Of a DNA stretch of 64,000 nt, positions 9,304 to 20,914 are shown one piece after another. This DNA is from Russula earlei. Taxonomy: Eukaryota > Basidiomycota > Agaricomycetes > Russulales > Russulaceae. The translations under genes and the position numbers were made by a program. Positions within the stretch are counted from its first letter, which is position 1; each line of letters begins with the position of its first letter. The stretch lies in NCBI GenBank assembly GCA_025769875.1, contig JAGFNK010000283.1:1-64000 (forward strand), written 5' to 3'. The notes under the pieces were generated by a model. The model did not search any database. It worked only from the letters and a program-made list of their open reading frames with translations, and was not told where the DNA came from.

Positions 9304-12300
9304 TCAGGGTCGTTGTCCTTGACTTAGGTGAGTCCCTGCGTGATGACGCGGGCCTTGCATTTTTGGTTTTTGTGGTTTGACCCCCTCTTTATTAGGAAGG
9401 TCTCTTCGCTTCCCCACTGCGTCTCCGTTCTGCGGACGCGGCACGCTTTTGAGGACGCTAGTGTTTTCGGACACGCGTTTCTCGTTGTTGCACGCCTTTG
9501 CCCGTTCGGTAAAATCTGCATGGGTTGTCGCCTCAGCATAGGACTTGGGGTTAATGGCTACATTTTTGTGTGCCGCGTTTCCCTGCTCGGTATGTTTCAT
9601 TCGGTGCTCATGCAGGATGGGAGAATGGCGAGCGTCCTTGTCATGGACGGGTGTGCAAGTGGCGCGTTTTGGGCACATTTCAGGTTGTGAGGAAGCTTGG
9701 TCCTCAGGTGCGTTGTTATCACGTTGCAGCTGTGTGTCTTGGGGTTTGGCATGCGATGCCTTTTCCGCTTCTCCTTCATTCGGCTCCTCCGCTTCGTCGC
9801 CTTGGTCGGGTGTGAGCGCACGTGTGATGCGCTTTGGTGGTCCCGTGGCGGATTGCGCAGGTGAGTCTTCTGCCTTGTGAATTGTGAGCTGACTTTGTGG
9901 TGTTTCAGGCTGAGCAGGTAGAATCGCATCCACTATGACACCCTGCGGTTCGGTGCGCGGCGCCTGCTCCGCGTTGTCTGCCTGTTTCAGGCTGAGCGGG
10001 CAGGGGGTCCTCTGCTCCGACGCCTTGCGGCTTTGCGTGCGGCGGTTGTTCCACGTTGTCCGCTGGTTCCGTCTTCGCCGCCCCCTCAACTTCGCTCTCA
10101 TTTCCCCTTTTTCGACTCTTTCGACTGCGTTGTCAAATTCGAGGATCACGCGCTTGATGCGCGATGTGGGGCCCCCTTCGTCGGATATGACGGCGTGGGG
10201 TTGAAGGGTGCGGGGGGTGGGGAGATGTGCAGGCTTGTATGCCTGCTGGTGATATGCGTGGCCTGGGAACGTGTGCACCAGCGACCTTCGGGTCAGCGTG
10301 GTGGGACTCTTCTCCGGGGGGTGTGCAGACGCGCGCGTTCCGAGGACATGCGGCTGAGAGGGGTCGGGGTTGTCCTCGCTCCGTGCCTCTTCGAGCGTCA
10401 AGTCGTCCAAGGCGCGCGTGGACGGTTTTGTGTCTGTCCGCGTCGCCCGGACCCTATTAAGAGGTGTCCGGGTCGCGCGTTTTGCGACTTTGATGTGTTG
10501 TGGCGTACCCGGGGTGTTAATTTGATGCATGCATCCCCTTTCAGCTAGGGATGTTTGTGCTTCTCGCCCGGTGTGATCGCCCCCTCCATCTAATCGGAGG
10601 GTCTTCAAGCATTGGCTGGTTGTGGGCTCAACGCGCGCGGTGTGCGGTTGGAGGTACTGGGGCGCTTCCGATTTGCGCTTCAGCCCGCCGGCGTGTGCCC
10701 GCGGTTCTGTTTTTGCCCAGTCGGAAAACTGGGGTGTTCTAGTGGGTGGTTTCCCACATGTGTCTGAGAGGTCCCGGTCTAACGCGGTGTCAGCGTGCGT
10801 TTCCGGTGTCTTCAGGGTCTCGCTTGTTTCTATGCCTTTGACCATTTCTTTTTGTAGCATTTGTGTTGCATGGTCGGAAGCTGAGTGTCCGACGCGTTGG
10901 TGCCAAGTGTCGAGGGAGGCCTTGGAGGCCATTGTGCGTGCGGTAAGGGCAGCTTCAAATTTGTGGCTGCCTTCCACGAGGGATTGGTTTAGCGTCGCTG
11001 TGCGCGCTGACTCGGGTTTGGCTGTTTGCATGGCCATGATGTACAAGCTTTCATGTAATGTTCCCTCACATATCAATTGGTTCTTGTTGTATATTCCACA
11101 TGTCTCTCCCTGGAATTGCACTGCCACCCCACATTGGATGAAATGGGAGACCGATAAGAGGTTCCCTTTGAGGTCCGGAACATACAGGACATCGCGGAGT
11201 AATGCGATACTCCGCGCACCGTTTGCGTGCATCCGGACTCGTATTTGCCCGGTTCCGGTGGCAGTTATGGCACTATTGTTGCCTAAGGCAACTAGAATGG
11301 GTGATGCGAGTGGGGTGAGGTGTATGAACCAATCACGATGGGATGTCATGATGCGCGAGGTTCTAGAGTCGAGGAGCCAGCTGTCTCTGAGATCAGCGGC
11401 TCGTAGCTGCTCCTGAGTCGTGGCCGCGCAGATCGGCTCATCTTCGACTGCCAGATGTAATGAGATGCTATTATCGGATGTGGGGACGTATGCAATGGCA
11501 GCGCTGGCTGGTAGCTGAGCTGCGGGCGCCGCTACGATGTGCGCGCTTGTGCCGGTCCCAGTGGTCGTGGGCGTCGCTGCATTGTGCGCAATCGTGCCAG
11601 TCCTAGCTGCTGCTGCTTTGTCCTCTGGTTTTCCGTGAATTTTCCAGCATTTGTGTGTATTGTGCCCCCTGCGTCTGCAGTGAGTGCACTTCGGTGTGCG
11701 TTTCTCGTTCTGCGCCTCCCGGTCCTTTCCCATTTGGGCCGCCTTTGCATGGTGAGGTGTGGCCGTGTCATTGGTCAATCGGATCCAACGCTCCTCGTGG
11801 AGGATGCGGTCCGTGACGTGCTCGGCTGTTAGATGGCTGGGCGGCATCGAGTGAAGAGTGGCCTTGAGTTTGGCCATCTTTTCCGGTAGCGCGAGAATTA
11901 GCATCCAGATGAGGACTTTCTCGTCTATTGGGTAACCAAATTTCTCGAGGGTTCGGGCGGCGTGTAGCTGTCGTAATATCTGGGGAGCCATGGGTTCCAT
12001 TTCGGTGAATGTAGCCCGGTATAGGTCCGTCAGTAGGTGTGCGATGCGTTGCTCGCCCTTCCCGGCAAAGTGCTTTTCGAGTGTGTCCCAAGTGTTTTTG
12101 GCTCCAGCAATGCCTAGGGCAGTGTCGAGAGCGTGCCCTTTTAACGTGAGTAAAATGTGGGTGTGCACTTCGCGATCTTTCTGCTCCCAGTCGGCGAAGC
12201 CGCTCGGGTCATTGCTGAGGTCCGGTTTTGAGTATGTCTGTTTTAAGATTTCCATTAAGCCGTTTACTTTGAATACTGCCTCTATTTCAGCTTTCCATTG

Positions 12301-12444
12301 TGTGTACGCGACCGTGCCACCTTCGAAGAGTGGTCCATCGTAACCGTGTTGGCCGCCCATGTAAGTTTTTCCCACAGCTCCTACGGTGGGAGCGTGGCTG
12401 CCTCTCGAGGGCGCGACGTTTGCGGTTGCTGTGGGGGCACTCAT
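9304..12444 (-). CDS. Copia Gag-protease-(integrase remnant) polyprotein, 1046 codons
   Basis: The polyprotein starts at the ATG at 12444, 69 nt inside the 5' LTR. Residues about 35-230 are Copia Gag (VAYTQWKAEIEAVF; FTEMEPMAPQ). About 255-275 is a zinc knuckle C-x2-C-x4-H-x4-C that binds RNA. About 350-480 is the retropepsin region; its site reads LLDSRTS where Asp-Ser-Gly is expected, so the catalytic Gly is Arg. A pre-integrase block (DTWHQRVGH) follows. After it come only shreds of the integrase core (LRLDGGGDHTGREAQ ... INTPGTPQ), a long Pro/Thr/Arg-rich linker, and the start of RT (KSYAEATTHAD, SVPRPQNGDAVG). The frame is open from end to end despite these losses. Activity as a protease is unlikely with the changed site; Gag could still be made. 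Confidence 0.8.
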   Translation of the reverse strand: MSAPTATANVAPSRGSHAPTVGAVGKTYMGGQHGYDGPLFEGGTVAYTQWKAEIEAVFKVNGLMEILKQTYSKPDLSNDPSGFADWEQKDREVHTHILLTLKGHALDTALGIAGAKNTWDTLEKHFAGKGEQRIAHLLTDLYRATFTEMEPMAPQILRQLHAARTLEKFGYPIDEKVLIWMLILALPEKMAKLKATLHSMPPSHLTAEHVTDRILHEERWIRLTNDTATPHHAKAAQMGKDREAQNEKRTPKCTHCRRRGHNTHKCWKIHGKPEDKAAAARTGTIAHNAATPTTTGTGTSAHIVAAPAAQLPASAAIAYVPTSDNSISLHLAVEDEPICAATTQEQLRAADLRDSWLLDSRTSRIMTSHRDWFIHLTPLASPILVALGNNSAITATGTGQIRVRMHANGARSIALLRDVLYVPDLKGNLLSVSHFIQCGVAVQFQGETCGIYNKNQLICEGTLHESLYIMAMQTAKPESARTATLNQSLVEGSHKFEAALTARTMASKASLDTWHQRVGHSASDHATQMLQKEMVKGIETSETLKTPETHADTALDRDLSDTCGKPPTRTPQFSDWAKTEPRAHAGGLKRKSEAPQYLQPHTARVEPTTSQCLKTLRLDGGGDHTGREAQTSLAERGCMHQINTPGTPQHIKVAKRATRTPLNRVRATRTDTKPSTRALDDLTLEEARSEDNPDPSQPHVLGTRASAHPPEKSPTTLTRRSLVHTFPGHAYHQQAYKPAHLPTPRTLQPHAVISDEGGPTSRIKRVILEFDNAVERVEKGEMRAKLRGRRRRNQRTTWNNRRTQSRKASEQRTPCPLSLKQADNAEQAPRTEPQGVIVDAILPAQPETPQSQLTIHKAEDSPAQSATGPPKRITRALTPDQGDEAEEPNEGEAEKASHAKPQDTQLQRDNNAPEDQASSQPEMCPKRATCTPVHDKDARHSPILHEHRMKHTEQGNAAHKNVAINPKSYAEATTHADFTERAKACNNEKRVSENTSVLKSVPRPQNGDAVGKRRDLPNKEGVKPQKPKMQGPRHHAGTHLSQGQRP

Positions 12445-12513
12445 GGTGTTTCATTACGCGATTTGGAAGCTGGTGGGAGTTCGTGATGTCAGGGACGACC
12501 AGGTCTCATAATC

Positions 12514-12763
12514 TGTTGAAGCTATAGGGATGATAGCTCAGTCTTGTGTGTAAAAGACTGTATTGGTTAGTTATCTAACCTATAGGGATGATAGCTATGT
12601 ACAGTATTAGCTTTAAAGGAGTGTAAAGGAATGTGTAGTACTGACCTCAGTCTTGTGTGTAAAAGACTGAGGAAGCGAACGCGATAACTAAATTATTCTA
12701 ATTATTTACACGTACGGTCCGGATTGTCCGTTCGCGCGGCACTTAGCGGCTGCACGTCCAACA
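12514..12763 (-). repeat. 5' LTR of the Copia element
   Basis: 250 bp, carries the promoter of the element in minus orientation. It has the ancestral G at the four sites where the 3' LTR has A; three of these G are in CpG. Confidence 0.95.
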
Positions 12764-12768
12764 CTATT

Positions 12769-13650
12769 ACATGCTCCCTCATGTGGCGTTTTATCATGAA
12801 CCCTTTTGACCATCTCCCCCTTCCCCAACCTGCGGCGAGGACGAATCCCGGAGCCTGGAGAACAGGAGAAGTATTTTTTGTTATTCTCGTATTCAGCCGA
12901 TTTTTCTTTCGCAACCGCCCTAACTTGTTCCTCTACCTCCCAACAAAGACAAAGACCCTGCAGTCCGCGCACTGTGTCCAATGGATTATCGGTGTGACAC
13001 AAGTCCGTCCGCTAACGAAGAGAGAATGAACTGTAAAGCTGGTGCGTCAGCTCCGACGCATCTACGGTGCGACACTGCTCCATTCGCAGCACCAGGACCG
13101 TCACCAGCAACAGTGCGAGCACCGCCATTCACACTACCACTAGCACCAGCACCAGCCCTGCCGCCCCAATCTTGGCACCAGCTGTGCCAACGGCTGTCGG
13201 CTCAGCACCAGCCGCTGCTTCCGTCTTTACCTTGTCCGTCCCCACCTCAGCCCTGTCCACCATATTGCTAGCATCACCAGCTTCCATAGCCACCGCCTGA
13301 GCCCTGCCCTCCACTACTGTCTCAGTGTAGTGATCTCGGAGGACACACTTGTGAGTCAGCAAGGCTGGTTACCTGACCTGTTCTCCCAGACGACATCCAA
13401 GGAGCGGAGAGGGGGAGCGAGATCCAGCTGGAATATGGAACGTGGACACGAGAACGATGAGGGTGTCTCCAGGCAGGCAGATGTGATTGCAGGAGAGAGG
13501 ATCATTCTTATTCAACTGGCTAGAGTTTTTATGTACAGGGCAGCACAAGGAGAATATGAGGTGAAAGAAAGGGGGGTGTGAAAAGGAGTCCAGAACCTGC
13601 GCGAAAGGTACACGAAGCGATTAGTTAGACAGTGGCATGGCATACAAGAA
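12769..13650 (+). other. Ala/Thr/Pro-rich stretch, right part of the locus split by the Copia element
   Basis: From 13060 to 13320 the plus strand is low-complexity (ASTAIHTTTSTSTSPAAPIL and similar) with short open frames only. It is related in composition and word use to 7.55-7.74 kb and 63.2-64.0 kb. Past 13330 I see nothing I can support. Confidence 0.35.
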
Positions 13651-13926
13651 AGTGGGCATAAGGCACAGGCACAGCAGAATCATGAGGAGAAAGGGGAGGC
13701 GATGACAACGCGTGCGCGTGAGATCAAGGCTAGCAGGAATCCTCCCTTAAACCTCCCGGGGGGTTGAAACTTTGAATGTCCCTGGTCAAACTGTCTTGAA
13801 TGAGGCTTGCGGCTGTGCATGCGCGTGATGTTGTTGGGGCTGTGGCCATTGGGGGGTCCTCCATTGTGCAGAAAGTGGTGGACACAGCTGAGGTCATGGC
13901 CCGCTAGTACCCCTTGCTCAACCCCT

Positions 13927-13947
13927 CCCCGACAAGTCACTTGTCGG
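13927..13947. repeat. Perfect 10-bp inverted repeat
   Basis: CCCGACAAGT, one base, ACTTGTCGGG. A shortened relative with the same flank (GGGAGGGGTTGAGC) is found at about 16594-16615. It may be a protein-binding palindrome or the mark of a duplicated 3' end of the Ala/Pro-rich genes. Confidence 0.6.
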
Positions 13948-14033
13948 GTGACCAAGGAAGGGAATCTTACTCTTATGAGTCGACTATCCTATTACAGAGT
14001 AGCTAGGGTGTTTTATATACAAGAAAGGAGGCA

Positions 14034-16478
14034 CTAGAGATGAAGGGCATGAAAGGGAGAGGAAATGGTGAAAGGAGTTCGAGATGGTGAAAGGGAGTTT
14101 GAGGCCGGGCAAGGGGGTCGAGGTGCTGGCGAACGGCCTGGAACGCGATCGCGTCTCGTGAGCATGTCGCGTACGCGTGGTCGGTGGCGAGGGCTTGACG
14201 TTGGGCGTGAGGGAGGTGGCGTGCGCGTGCGGTTGATGGCAAGGGATAGGAGGGAGCTGAGGCAAGGGAGAGAAGGCGTCAGTTTCGTAGTGTTGCGTCG
14301 CGTTTCCGCACGTGATTCCAAGGCCAGCGATATGGCTACCTTACACCTCCTGGGGGCTTGAAATGTTGACCGACCTCGGTCAAACGTCTGAATGCGAGCA
14401 TTTTGAGCCTTTCGTGTCTGAGTTGTGGCGGCGGTCGTGGCGGTAGCTGTGGAAGGCGCGAAGGCGGCAATTGGCGATGGCGACGACGGAAGAGGCGAGG
14501 AAGATGGGAAATGGAGGCGATGGAGACGAGGGCGGCGGTGACGAGATGGCGGCTGCGTGGGGGTGGCTTGCGCGGGGGTGGCGTTTGTCGTCTTGCGGCG
14601 GCGGCGGCGGTGGGGTCGTCTCCACTGCAGGTGGCGGCAGCAGACGTGGGCGAGAGCGCATGATTGGGCGGGGAGGCGATGTGGGAGGCGGCGTGCGGTG
14701 TGCTGTTGGCGTCGGGGGCTCCTCCTGTGACGACGGCGTGGTGGCGGCTGCTGCTCCTTCCGTGGGGTGTCGTGGCTAAATTCGTGGCCGGGGCCTTCTT
14801 GGTCTTCTGGGGTGGTGCTGGTGACTGAGGGTTGCGACGATGCGGCGGTGCTGGTATCGCGCGATTCTGAAACTAATGCGGCGGGCGCTGAGACGAAGGC
14901 TGGGAGTGAGACCGAGAAGGCGGCGGCGAACGGAGCTGGGGCGACGGCGGAGACGGACGGAGTGGGGGCGACAACGGAAGCGGACGGAGCGGAGGCGATG
15001 GAGGGCGCGGCGGTAGCCGACCGGACAGAGACGGCGGCGTGCGGAACTGAGATGGCTGGGGCAGGCGAGGCCGGCGAGGCGGCGTGTGTGGCTAAGACTG
15101 TGGTTCTCCGAACAGAGGCGACGGGTGAGGCGGCGATGATGGGTGCAGGGGCGACAGTGTGCGACGCAGAGACGACGACGGTGGGGGCGATGGAGACGGG
15201 TGGTGAAGCTGAGAGTACTGTGGCAGGCAATACTGAGACTTTTGGAGTGGCGGCAGAGCGCGAGACGGGAGCGGCAGAGGCGACGGAGGCGGCTGGCAGA
15301 ACTGAGACTGGGACCGATGGCGAGATGACCGAAGCGGGCGGTGCTGGAACGCTGACGGACGAGGCTGAGGCGATGGGGGCGGCAGGGCGCGAGACAAAAG
15401 CGGTAGGGGAGACGGCTAGCAAGACTGTGGGCGCGGCGGCGGCGGCTGACTGAGCTGGGCCTGAGGCAGCGGGCGGCGCTAAGACGTCGGTGGGCGAGGC
15501 TGGGGCTATGGGTGCGGCAGAGCGTGAGATGAGAGCTGCACGGGCGACGGAGGCTGTGGATGATGAGGGTGCCGCGGCGGTGGCTGGTGAGACTGTGGTG
15601 GAGGCGGCGGCGTGTGGTGCTAAGACGTCGAAGGCTGAGGTTGAGGCTATGGGGACGGTAGGGCATGAGACAGTAGCGGTAGGGGCGACAGAGGCGGCTG
15701 GCAAAACTGGGGGCACGGTGGCGGCGGCTGAGACTGAGACGGCTGGGGCTGAATGCATAGCAGAGACGGACGAAACAAAGACAGGGGCGGCTGGCGAGAC
15801 TGATGAAACTGAGGCGACGGCTGAGACTGAGACGACTGGGGCTGAAATTAAACAGCAATGGCGGACGAGACTATGGTGACAGCTACTGGGGCCGGGACGG
15901 CAGCGGATGAGGCGAAGACGGCGGTCGTGTGTGGAGCTGAGGCAATGACCGCGGCAGGCGACACTGAGGGTACGGGAGCTGGCAGGGCAGAGACGGGGAC
16001 GGTGGCGATAGGCAATGCTGCGGCTGAGGCTACGGCGGCGGGGGCAAGCAAGGTGGCGGCGATGGCGGCGGTGAACGAAGTGACGGTAACGGCGGACGAG
16101 GTGGGAATGATGGTGTGCGCGGCTGAGGTACTGGCGGAGGGTGGAGGCGCTGACGAAACTGGGGCGATGGCGGGAGAGGCGGTGGGCGAGACGGCGACAG
16201 ACTGAGGGTAATGACCGCTCGGGGAGGTGCCCCTGCCCACAGTGGCTTGTGCTTGTTGAGCATAGTGTAATCGACGCTGCAGAGGCCGGGGGGGGGAGGT
16301 GAGGATTTGACGGGTCGTGCGCACATGTATGGCATGGCAGAAGACGTATCTGGTGATCCCACTGGTCCCAAGCCTGCGCGATGATCAGCTTGAGCGAGGA
16401 GAGCTCCTCATTTGTCATGGACAGGGTGTGAAGGATGTGCTGCTTGAGCAGCGGTGCGCACAAAAATGAGAGCAGCAA
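14034..16478 (-). pseudogene. Ala/Ser/Val/Pro-rich low-complexity protein, likely frameshifted
   Basis: An 814-codon open frame on the minus strand. The start (MTNEELSSLKLIIAQAWDQW, from about 16420) is a normal-looking helix. Then the Ala/Ser/Val/Pro repeat begins in another frame (158 codons, 16324-15848: QAQATVGRGTSPSG...) and passes into the large frame from about 15700 (SPTDVLAPPAASGPAQSAAA...). The C terminus from about 14760 turns Arg/His/Pro-rich and ends near FDRGRSTFQAPRR. That end is repeated in weaker form at 13740-13800 (FDQGHSKFQPPGR). Such composition keeps several frames open by chance, so length is no proof. The same protein type, including PTDILGLPATSGTAQS, reappears at 63.7-64.0 kb, which supports a real gene family. 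Confidence 0.45.
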
Positions 16479-16479
16479 C

Positions 16480-16768
16480 GTCGACGCGAACGTCTATCCG
16501 GCGGGAATGGCTGAGACACGATTAACAAGGTACCCATTACAAATGTAAATCATAACACTTTTTTCTTGAATATCACGTGGCCGTGTATCATCACCTGACT
16601 TGTCAGGGAGGGGTTGAGCTAGGCGGGCTGTTCCACACCCATCTCTCTCAACGACACCCTTGCTCATGTCCACTGGGATACCCTCATACACCGCTGCCTA
16701 CACCTACGCTAGTGGTTGTGCTACATACGAAATCTGACAAAATCGCCTCGCACGAAATCCCTTCTGCC
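16480..16768. other. Intergenic, nothing supported
   Basis: Contains a short relative of the 13927 palindrome flank. I see no gene. The segmental duplication begins at its right end. Confidence 0.5.
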
Positions 16769-19081
16769 GTGACGCACTTTTCTTCTCACCCCCTTCCTCC
16801 TCAAGCTCGAGAGACGCATATCAACACCGTCATCACCGGCGACCGAGACGAACACATTTGCGTGACCTGGTTCCCACAAGGGCACACGTATCGAAAGCTT
16901 CTGCATTGGACACACCAGCAAGAAGTATCCATCCCCCCCTTTCTCTCCCTCCATCACAACCCCTCGCACGTTAGTTCGGTTCATGCGCCTTTTTTCACGT
17001 GCAGAATCATCCCGGCGATGCACATCCCGCGAGAATCCTATCGCACATGACGACCTGATATCTGTGGTGGTAGGGATTCCAGTGCTCTATGGCGCAAGGC
17101 GGGGAGAAGGTTGTTGCGATCGGGGAAACGGTGCAGTCGGGTCACTGGCAAGGACTCGGATGCCACGAAAGCACGGTACGTCCTGTCTCGTCATCACTTT
17201 ACGGTGAAGTGGTACGGCAGTTACTACGACGTGCGTAGTCGTTGGGGAAGGTGGCGGTCACAGTGCGGGTAGAGTTCTCTTGGCCGCAGCCTAGGTGGGT
17301 GCACGGGGCATGTGCGAACCTTGTGATGCCGAGGGGGCAGCACGATGTTGGATACCTCACACTCACACACGGCATACACCCATATGGTCGCCTGTTTTTT
17401 CGCCGCACAATCCAGGGACCTGGCTGCAAACGCACACCATGAAGTTTCCGATTGGGTGTCGGATCGGGAAGCGATTTGCGATGATCAGGGCGCTCGATAC
17501 CCCCCCTCCTTGGAGAGCCCCACGCCCCCACCAGTCACGACAGATTATCTCGAAACGCCGTCGGTCGGCCGTCGGTTGTCTCTGATCGCTGGCAACCCGC
17601 GAACGCTGGGCACCTGGCCCCGTAACTGCAATATCATGCATTTCCAGAGCAAATTGAACTCGTTTTTCGACTGACGGACAGGACCTAGGGACGAGGGATC
17701 GGCACGGTTGCTACGAGTGGGCAAGCTGTGGCACATGGCGACCGGCCGACCGGGATCTCCCAGTGCACCATACCGATTTCAGAAAAAAACTTACACACAG
17801 CATGATGATAAGCCTGGGCGCATGCTCCCCCACATGGCTTGATCAACTAAGAGGGCCGTGGGATGAATCCCAACCTGGGCCACGCCCCTATCTCCCCAAG
17901 GAAATTTCCAGCCATCCAATGTGGTCAAAATACCGCACCCCCAGTGTTGCGATTCCAAACGATGAGAGCACATTTTTGTGTGCGCTGTATGAGTCATAAG
18001 TTGACTGGTCAAACCCCAATTTACCTCCGTCATCGGATCCATCGCTCACAAAAGATATTATCCCATTGCAGATCCGTGACTCCCTGCAATTCCTACCCAG
18101 ACTACCCAAGGCTCGATCGATCGTGCATCGAGTACGATCAATTGTCTCTCAGGGATACGTATCTGCGCTGGCCCCCTGGCAGCCTTCCGCGACCATGGTC
18201 GAAACTTCTATAACCGGGCACAGGCGGTGCATGCCTGGCCAGCTGATCGGGCGCCTTTTTCCACTGACCTGCAAGATTTTCAAGGTTTAACTCGTGTTGC
18301 CACACGACACGACAGGGCATCACAGGAAATTTGATCTGGGTTTCGATGTTACGTGGCTAAAGTGAGTTACAACTCTACTCGAAGGTTCTATTCTTACTTC
18401 CTTTTGACTCCATTCCGACCAAAAGGTCCCGATCCATCCCCACAACATTGGTTTCCGTGCTACAGGAAGGGGGGGCCTTCGTTCAGCGCCTCTACACACT
18501 CGACATGCTTCATCTTGCTCTTAGATTTTTTATCCATATCATCGAGGACGTTATCCCGGCTCTCATTTCTCGCAGACGCAGGGACAGAAGACGTTGGAAA
18601 TTGTCATAGTCAAACGAAAAGGACGTGTGTGGTTTGAGTTGGACACTTAACAGCTGATGAATACCGAAATATGTAAATCACGTGATTATGTATCCCTTCT
18701 CCGTTTCCGTTTAAAACAGGTTCAAGCTTCTGGGACGTACAGAGCACGCAGGTCGCATCCGAAAGAGATGGTCTCTGCATTTCAAACTGTTTGGCCTGGT
18801 TTTGTGTGTGTGCGCATGTGTACGTTTTTATTTTTATTCTTTGGATTTCTCACAACCACCCCCTACGCCGAACTCGGATCCGCGTGCGGTGCTCCTTTTC
18901 GTTTGGAAGAAGCCGCACAGCTTTGTTCACACAGGCTAAGGACGTGTCCTTGGACGGTTTATCACGGCCACTGCACGGCCGGGACCAAACGATGCTAAAC
19001 ATGGGATGGATAGGAACGATAAGACAGGCAGGGTGCGGTTGCTTGCCGTGGTACATGTATCCTGGCTGTGTCTAGTCAACG

Positions 19082-19904
19082 TCACTCGCGGGTACAGTTG
19101 CATGTCTGCATCACTAAATAGGATAGGTAGGTTTGAGCAAGACGCCCGCACGTCATGAACAATTTCTGTGAGATAAGTGGTAAACGTCGCAATCCATAAC
19201 GAGCGACATCATCGATGGGTAAACTACACGTGCGATGGGATCCCGATAAGCAAGTTCCGCTCGAACGTGTGAGTGGGCACCGCCCCGCCCCGCCCCCCAC
19301 GGTGGCTGCGGCCCTCATAGAGCGTACACGCTGAAGTCGAGCTTGCAGAGCGGTCGCGACCGGGGCTGACGGGCCTCCCGTGGGACGAGTGGCGGGGCGT
19401 CCGCGGTTGTTAATGCCGACTCGGAGGGCGGCGGTCAGCCGCTCGAAGGAAGGCGTCGAAGCGCTGGGATTATGGTGCGAGGAGCGAGGACCAGCCCTAT
19501 GGAGAAGAGAGAGAAAAGAAAAAGTTCAAGGAGGGCAGACGCAGAACGAGAGACTGGAAACACGCTCACAATGGATCCTGGCGACGAGCCTTGCGACGGT
19601 CATCCGGCACGCCAGCCACAGCCAGGTGGCGAACAGGGCGAGGAGCCAGGCTTTGGAAGAAGTTAGCGACGGCGCTTGCTGTCTGTGTTGGAGAGGCGGG
19701 AAGATCGACGGGCTCACCGAAGGTGATTGCGATGTCGAAGTGTTTCTGGTCCGTCATGCGGGACGGACTGGCTACCGCGTGAGAGCTCCAATTGCGGTTG
19801 AGGCCCACAATCGGGAACGACGAGACGGGGAGGGCCTTGACACAGATGACGATGATCATTTCCATCAGGACAAGAGACGTGTTAGCACGAAAGGATGACG
19901 GCAT
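19082..19904 (-). pseudogene. Unknown minus-strand gene, copy A (broken)
   Basis: The first exon codes a frame with VICVKALPVSSFPIVGLNRN and MTDQKHFDIAITFG and continues as ASAVANFFQSLAPRPVRHLA and VAGVPDDRRKARRQ. In copy A the frame stops right after this (RRQDPL). In copy B (46906-47823) the equivalent frame stays open for 305 codons, and a GTGAGC...ATAG intron would join it to APRTIAQRFDAFLRAVTAAL. I do not recognise the family. The order of exons is conserved between copies, the frame is not. Confidence 0.35.
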
Positions 19905-20348
19905 GGGGGACGTCGATGTATGTGAGCTGCTGTTGAGGGGAAAGATTGGGTGAGAGGGGAAGCCGGAAGGTTGTTTATATATTGTGTGGCCTCCGCGAGT
20001 ATTTGGTCGAGAGAGAGTTTGAGTGATGAATGATGAGATCTTCGATTGCTGCAGCGATCCGTTACGGGGTCATTGTGAATCCATCGTGGCTTTGTAGGGC
20101 GTGGGATTGATTGGATAGCTTGATCTACAGAATAAGGGCGGGGAAGGACTGAGGGGGGGGGATTAGAATAAACTCGCTGGGCTGCGGAAGGTGGATGCAC
20201 CTCCGGCGTCACGGCTCGAGCCTTACTCGTTCACCGTCCATTGTCATATTGGCCATCCCGGCTACCCTAACGCTGCGGAACTCTGATGGCCGTCCATTCA
20301 GCGTCGTTGCACCTTGAGATGGGGCGATAAGGGGACAAGTTAAACAGC

Positions 20349-20914
20349 ATGCTGATGGCCTGCGAGGGGGGACCTGCTGCCAAGGTCTTATCACCCACGG
20401 TACGCCGTGATAGAACCATCATTCACCGGTTCGTGGCTAACAGGCGAAGCCTGAAGGATCATCGGCCGGATCCAAGGTGAAAGTCTGGCTGTAGCTCGAG
20501 CAGAGAGGTGGCCATCAGGAGTGGGGGTTGAACCCCCTGAAAAGGATGGGCGTCCTCGCCGTCCATTCCGGCGTTGACCCTTATCCTTCATCGAAAGGAT
20601 CCCGGGGAAATAGGCTGTAGAGGCCCAATCATCAAATGATAGCCTGTCGTCTGTCCCCTGACGTTTTCAGGGCCTGGGAAGCTGGACGTCGTCTTTGACG
20701 GGAATGCTACGCCAAGGGACATTGGTTCTGAACGCCCATTCTCACCTCTTGTTATCACAGTGAAACGCCCCCGGACATGCAGAATATCGAGTTGCGACGC
20801 CTTTCGGCCGCAATTCTGAGCAGAGCCACTGGGGGCCAATGCGCAATCGTAACTCTAGCGCCGGGCGACGAGAATCCCTGCAGCGTGGACTTTGTTCGAT
20901 CGCCTAATTTATAG
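20349..20914 (+). pseudogene. Unknown plus-strand gene remnant, copy A
   Basis: A start at 20349 opens AAKVLSPTVRRDRTIIHRFV...DHRPDP, ending at a good donor (AG|GTGAAA at about 20475). After an acceptor TTTTCAG (20671) the reading continues as PGKLDVVFDGNATPRDIG and PFSPLVITVKRPRTC. After a frame change it goes on as LSAAILSRATGGQCAIVTLA and PGDENPCSVDFVRSPNL with a TAG at 20912-20914. Copy B (48316-48882) keeps the same blocks and the same stop. The two-block shift means a missing small intron or a frameshift in both copies. Function unknown. Confidence 0.35.

Larger units (their letters stand above)
8399..12763 (-). mobile_element. Copia LTR retrotransposon, complete ends, internally deleted
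   Basis: A 4365-bp element in minus orientation. Two 250-bp LTRs (8399-8648 and 12514-12763) both run TGTTGAAGC...CGTCCAACA and differ at four positions. The element is flanked by CTATT on both sides (8394-8398, 12764-12768). A purine run (GAGGGGGCG on the minus strand) just upstream of the 3' LTR is a good polypurine tract. The body codes gag, zinc knuckle, protease and pre-integrase, then disordered integrase remains and an RNase H end. It is shorter than a usual Copia element (about 5 kb) because most of the integrase and RT cores are missing, so it should be non-autonomous. Confidence 0.95.

Noticed and set aside
8670..9380. Plus-strand frames across the Copia element (and 9328-11416)
   Set aside because: Antisense shadows of recognisable Copia coding sequence in GC-rich DNA.
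14767..15453. 228-codon plus-strand frame (Glu/Ala/Thr/Gly-rich) opposite the Ala/Pro-rich gene
   Set aside because: Shadow of the low-complexity minus-strand reading; the minus reading has a relative at 63.7 kb, this one does not.
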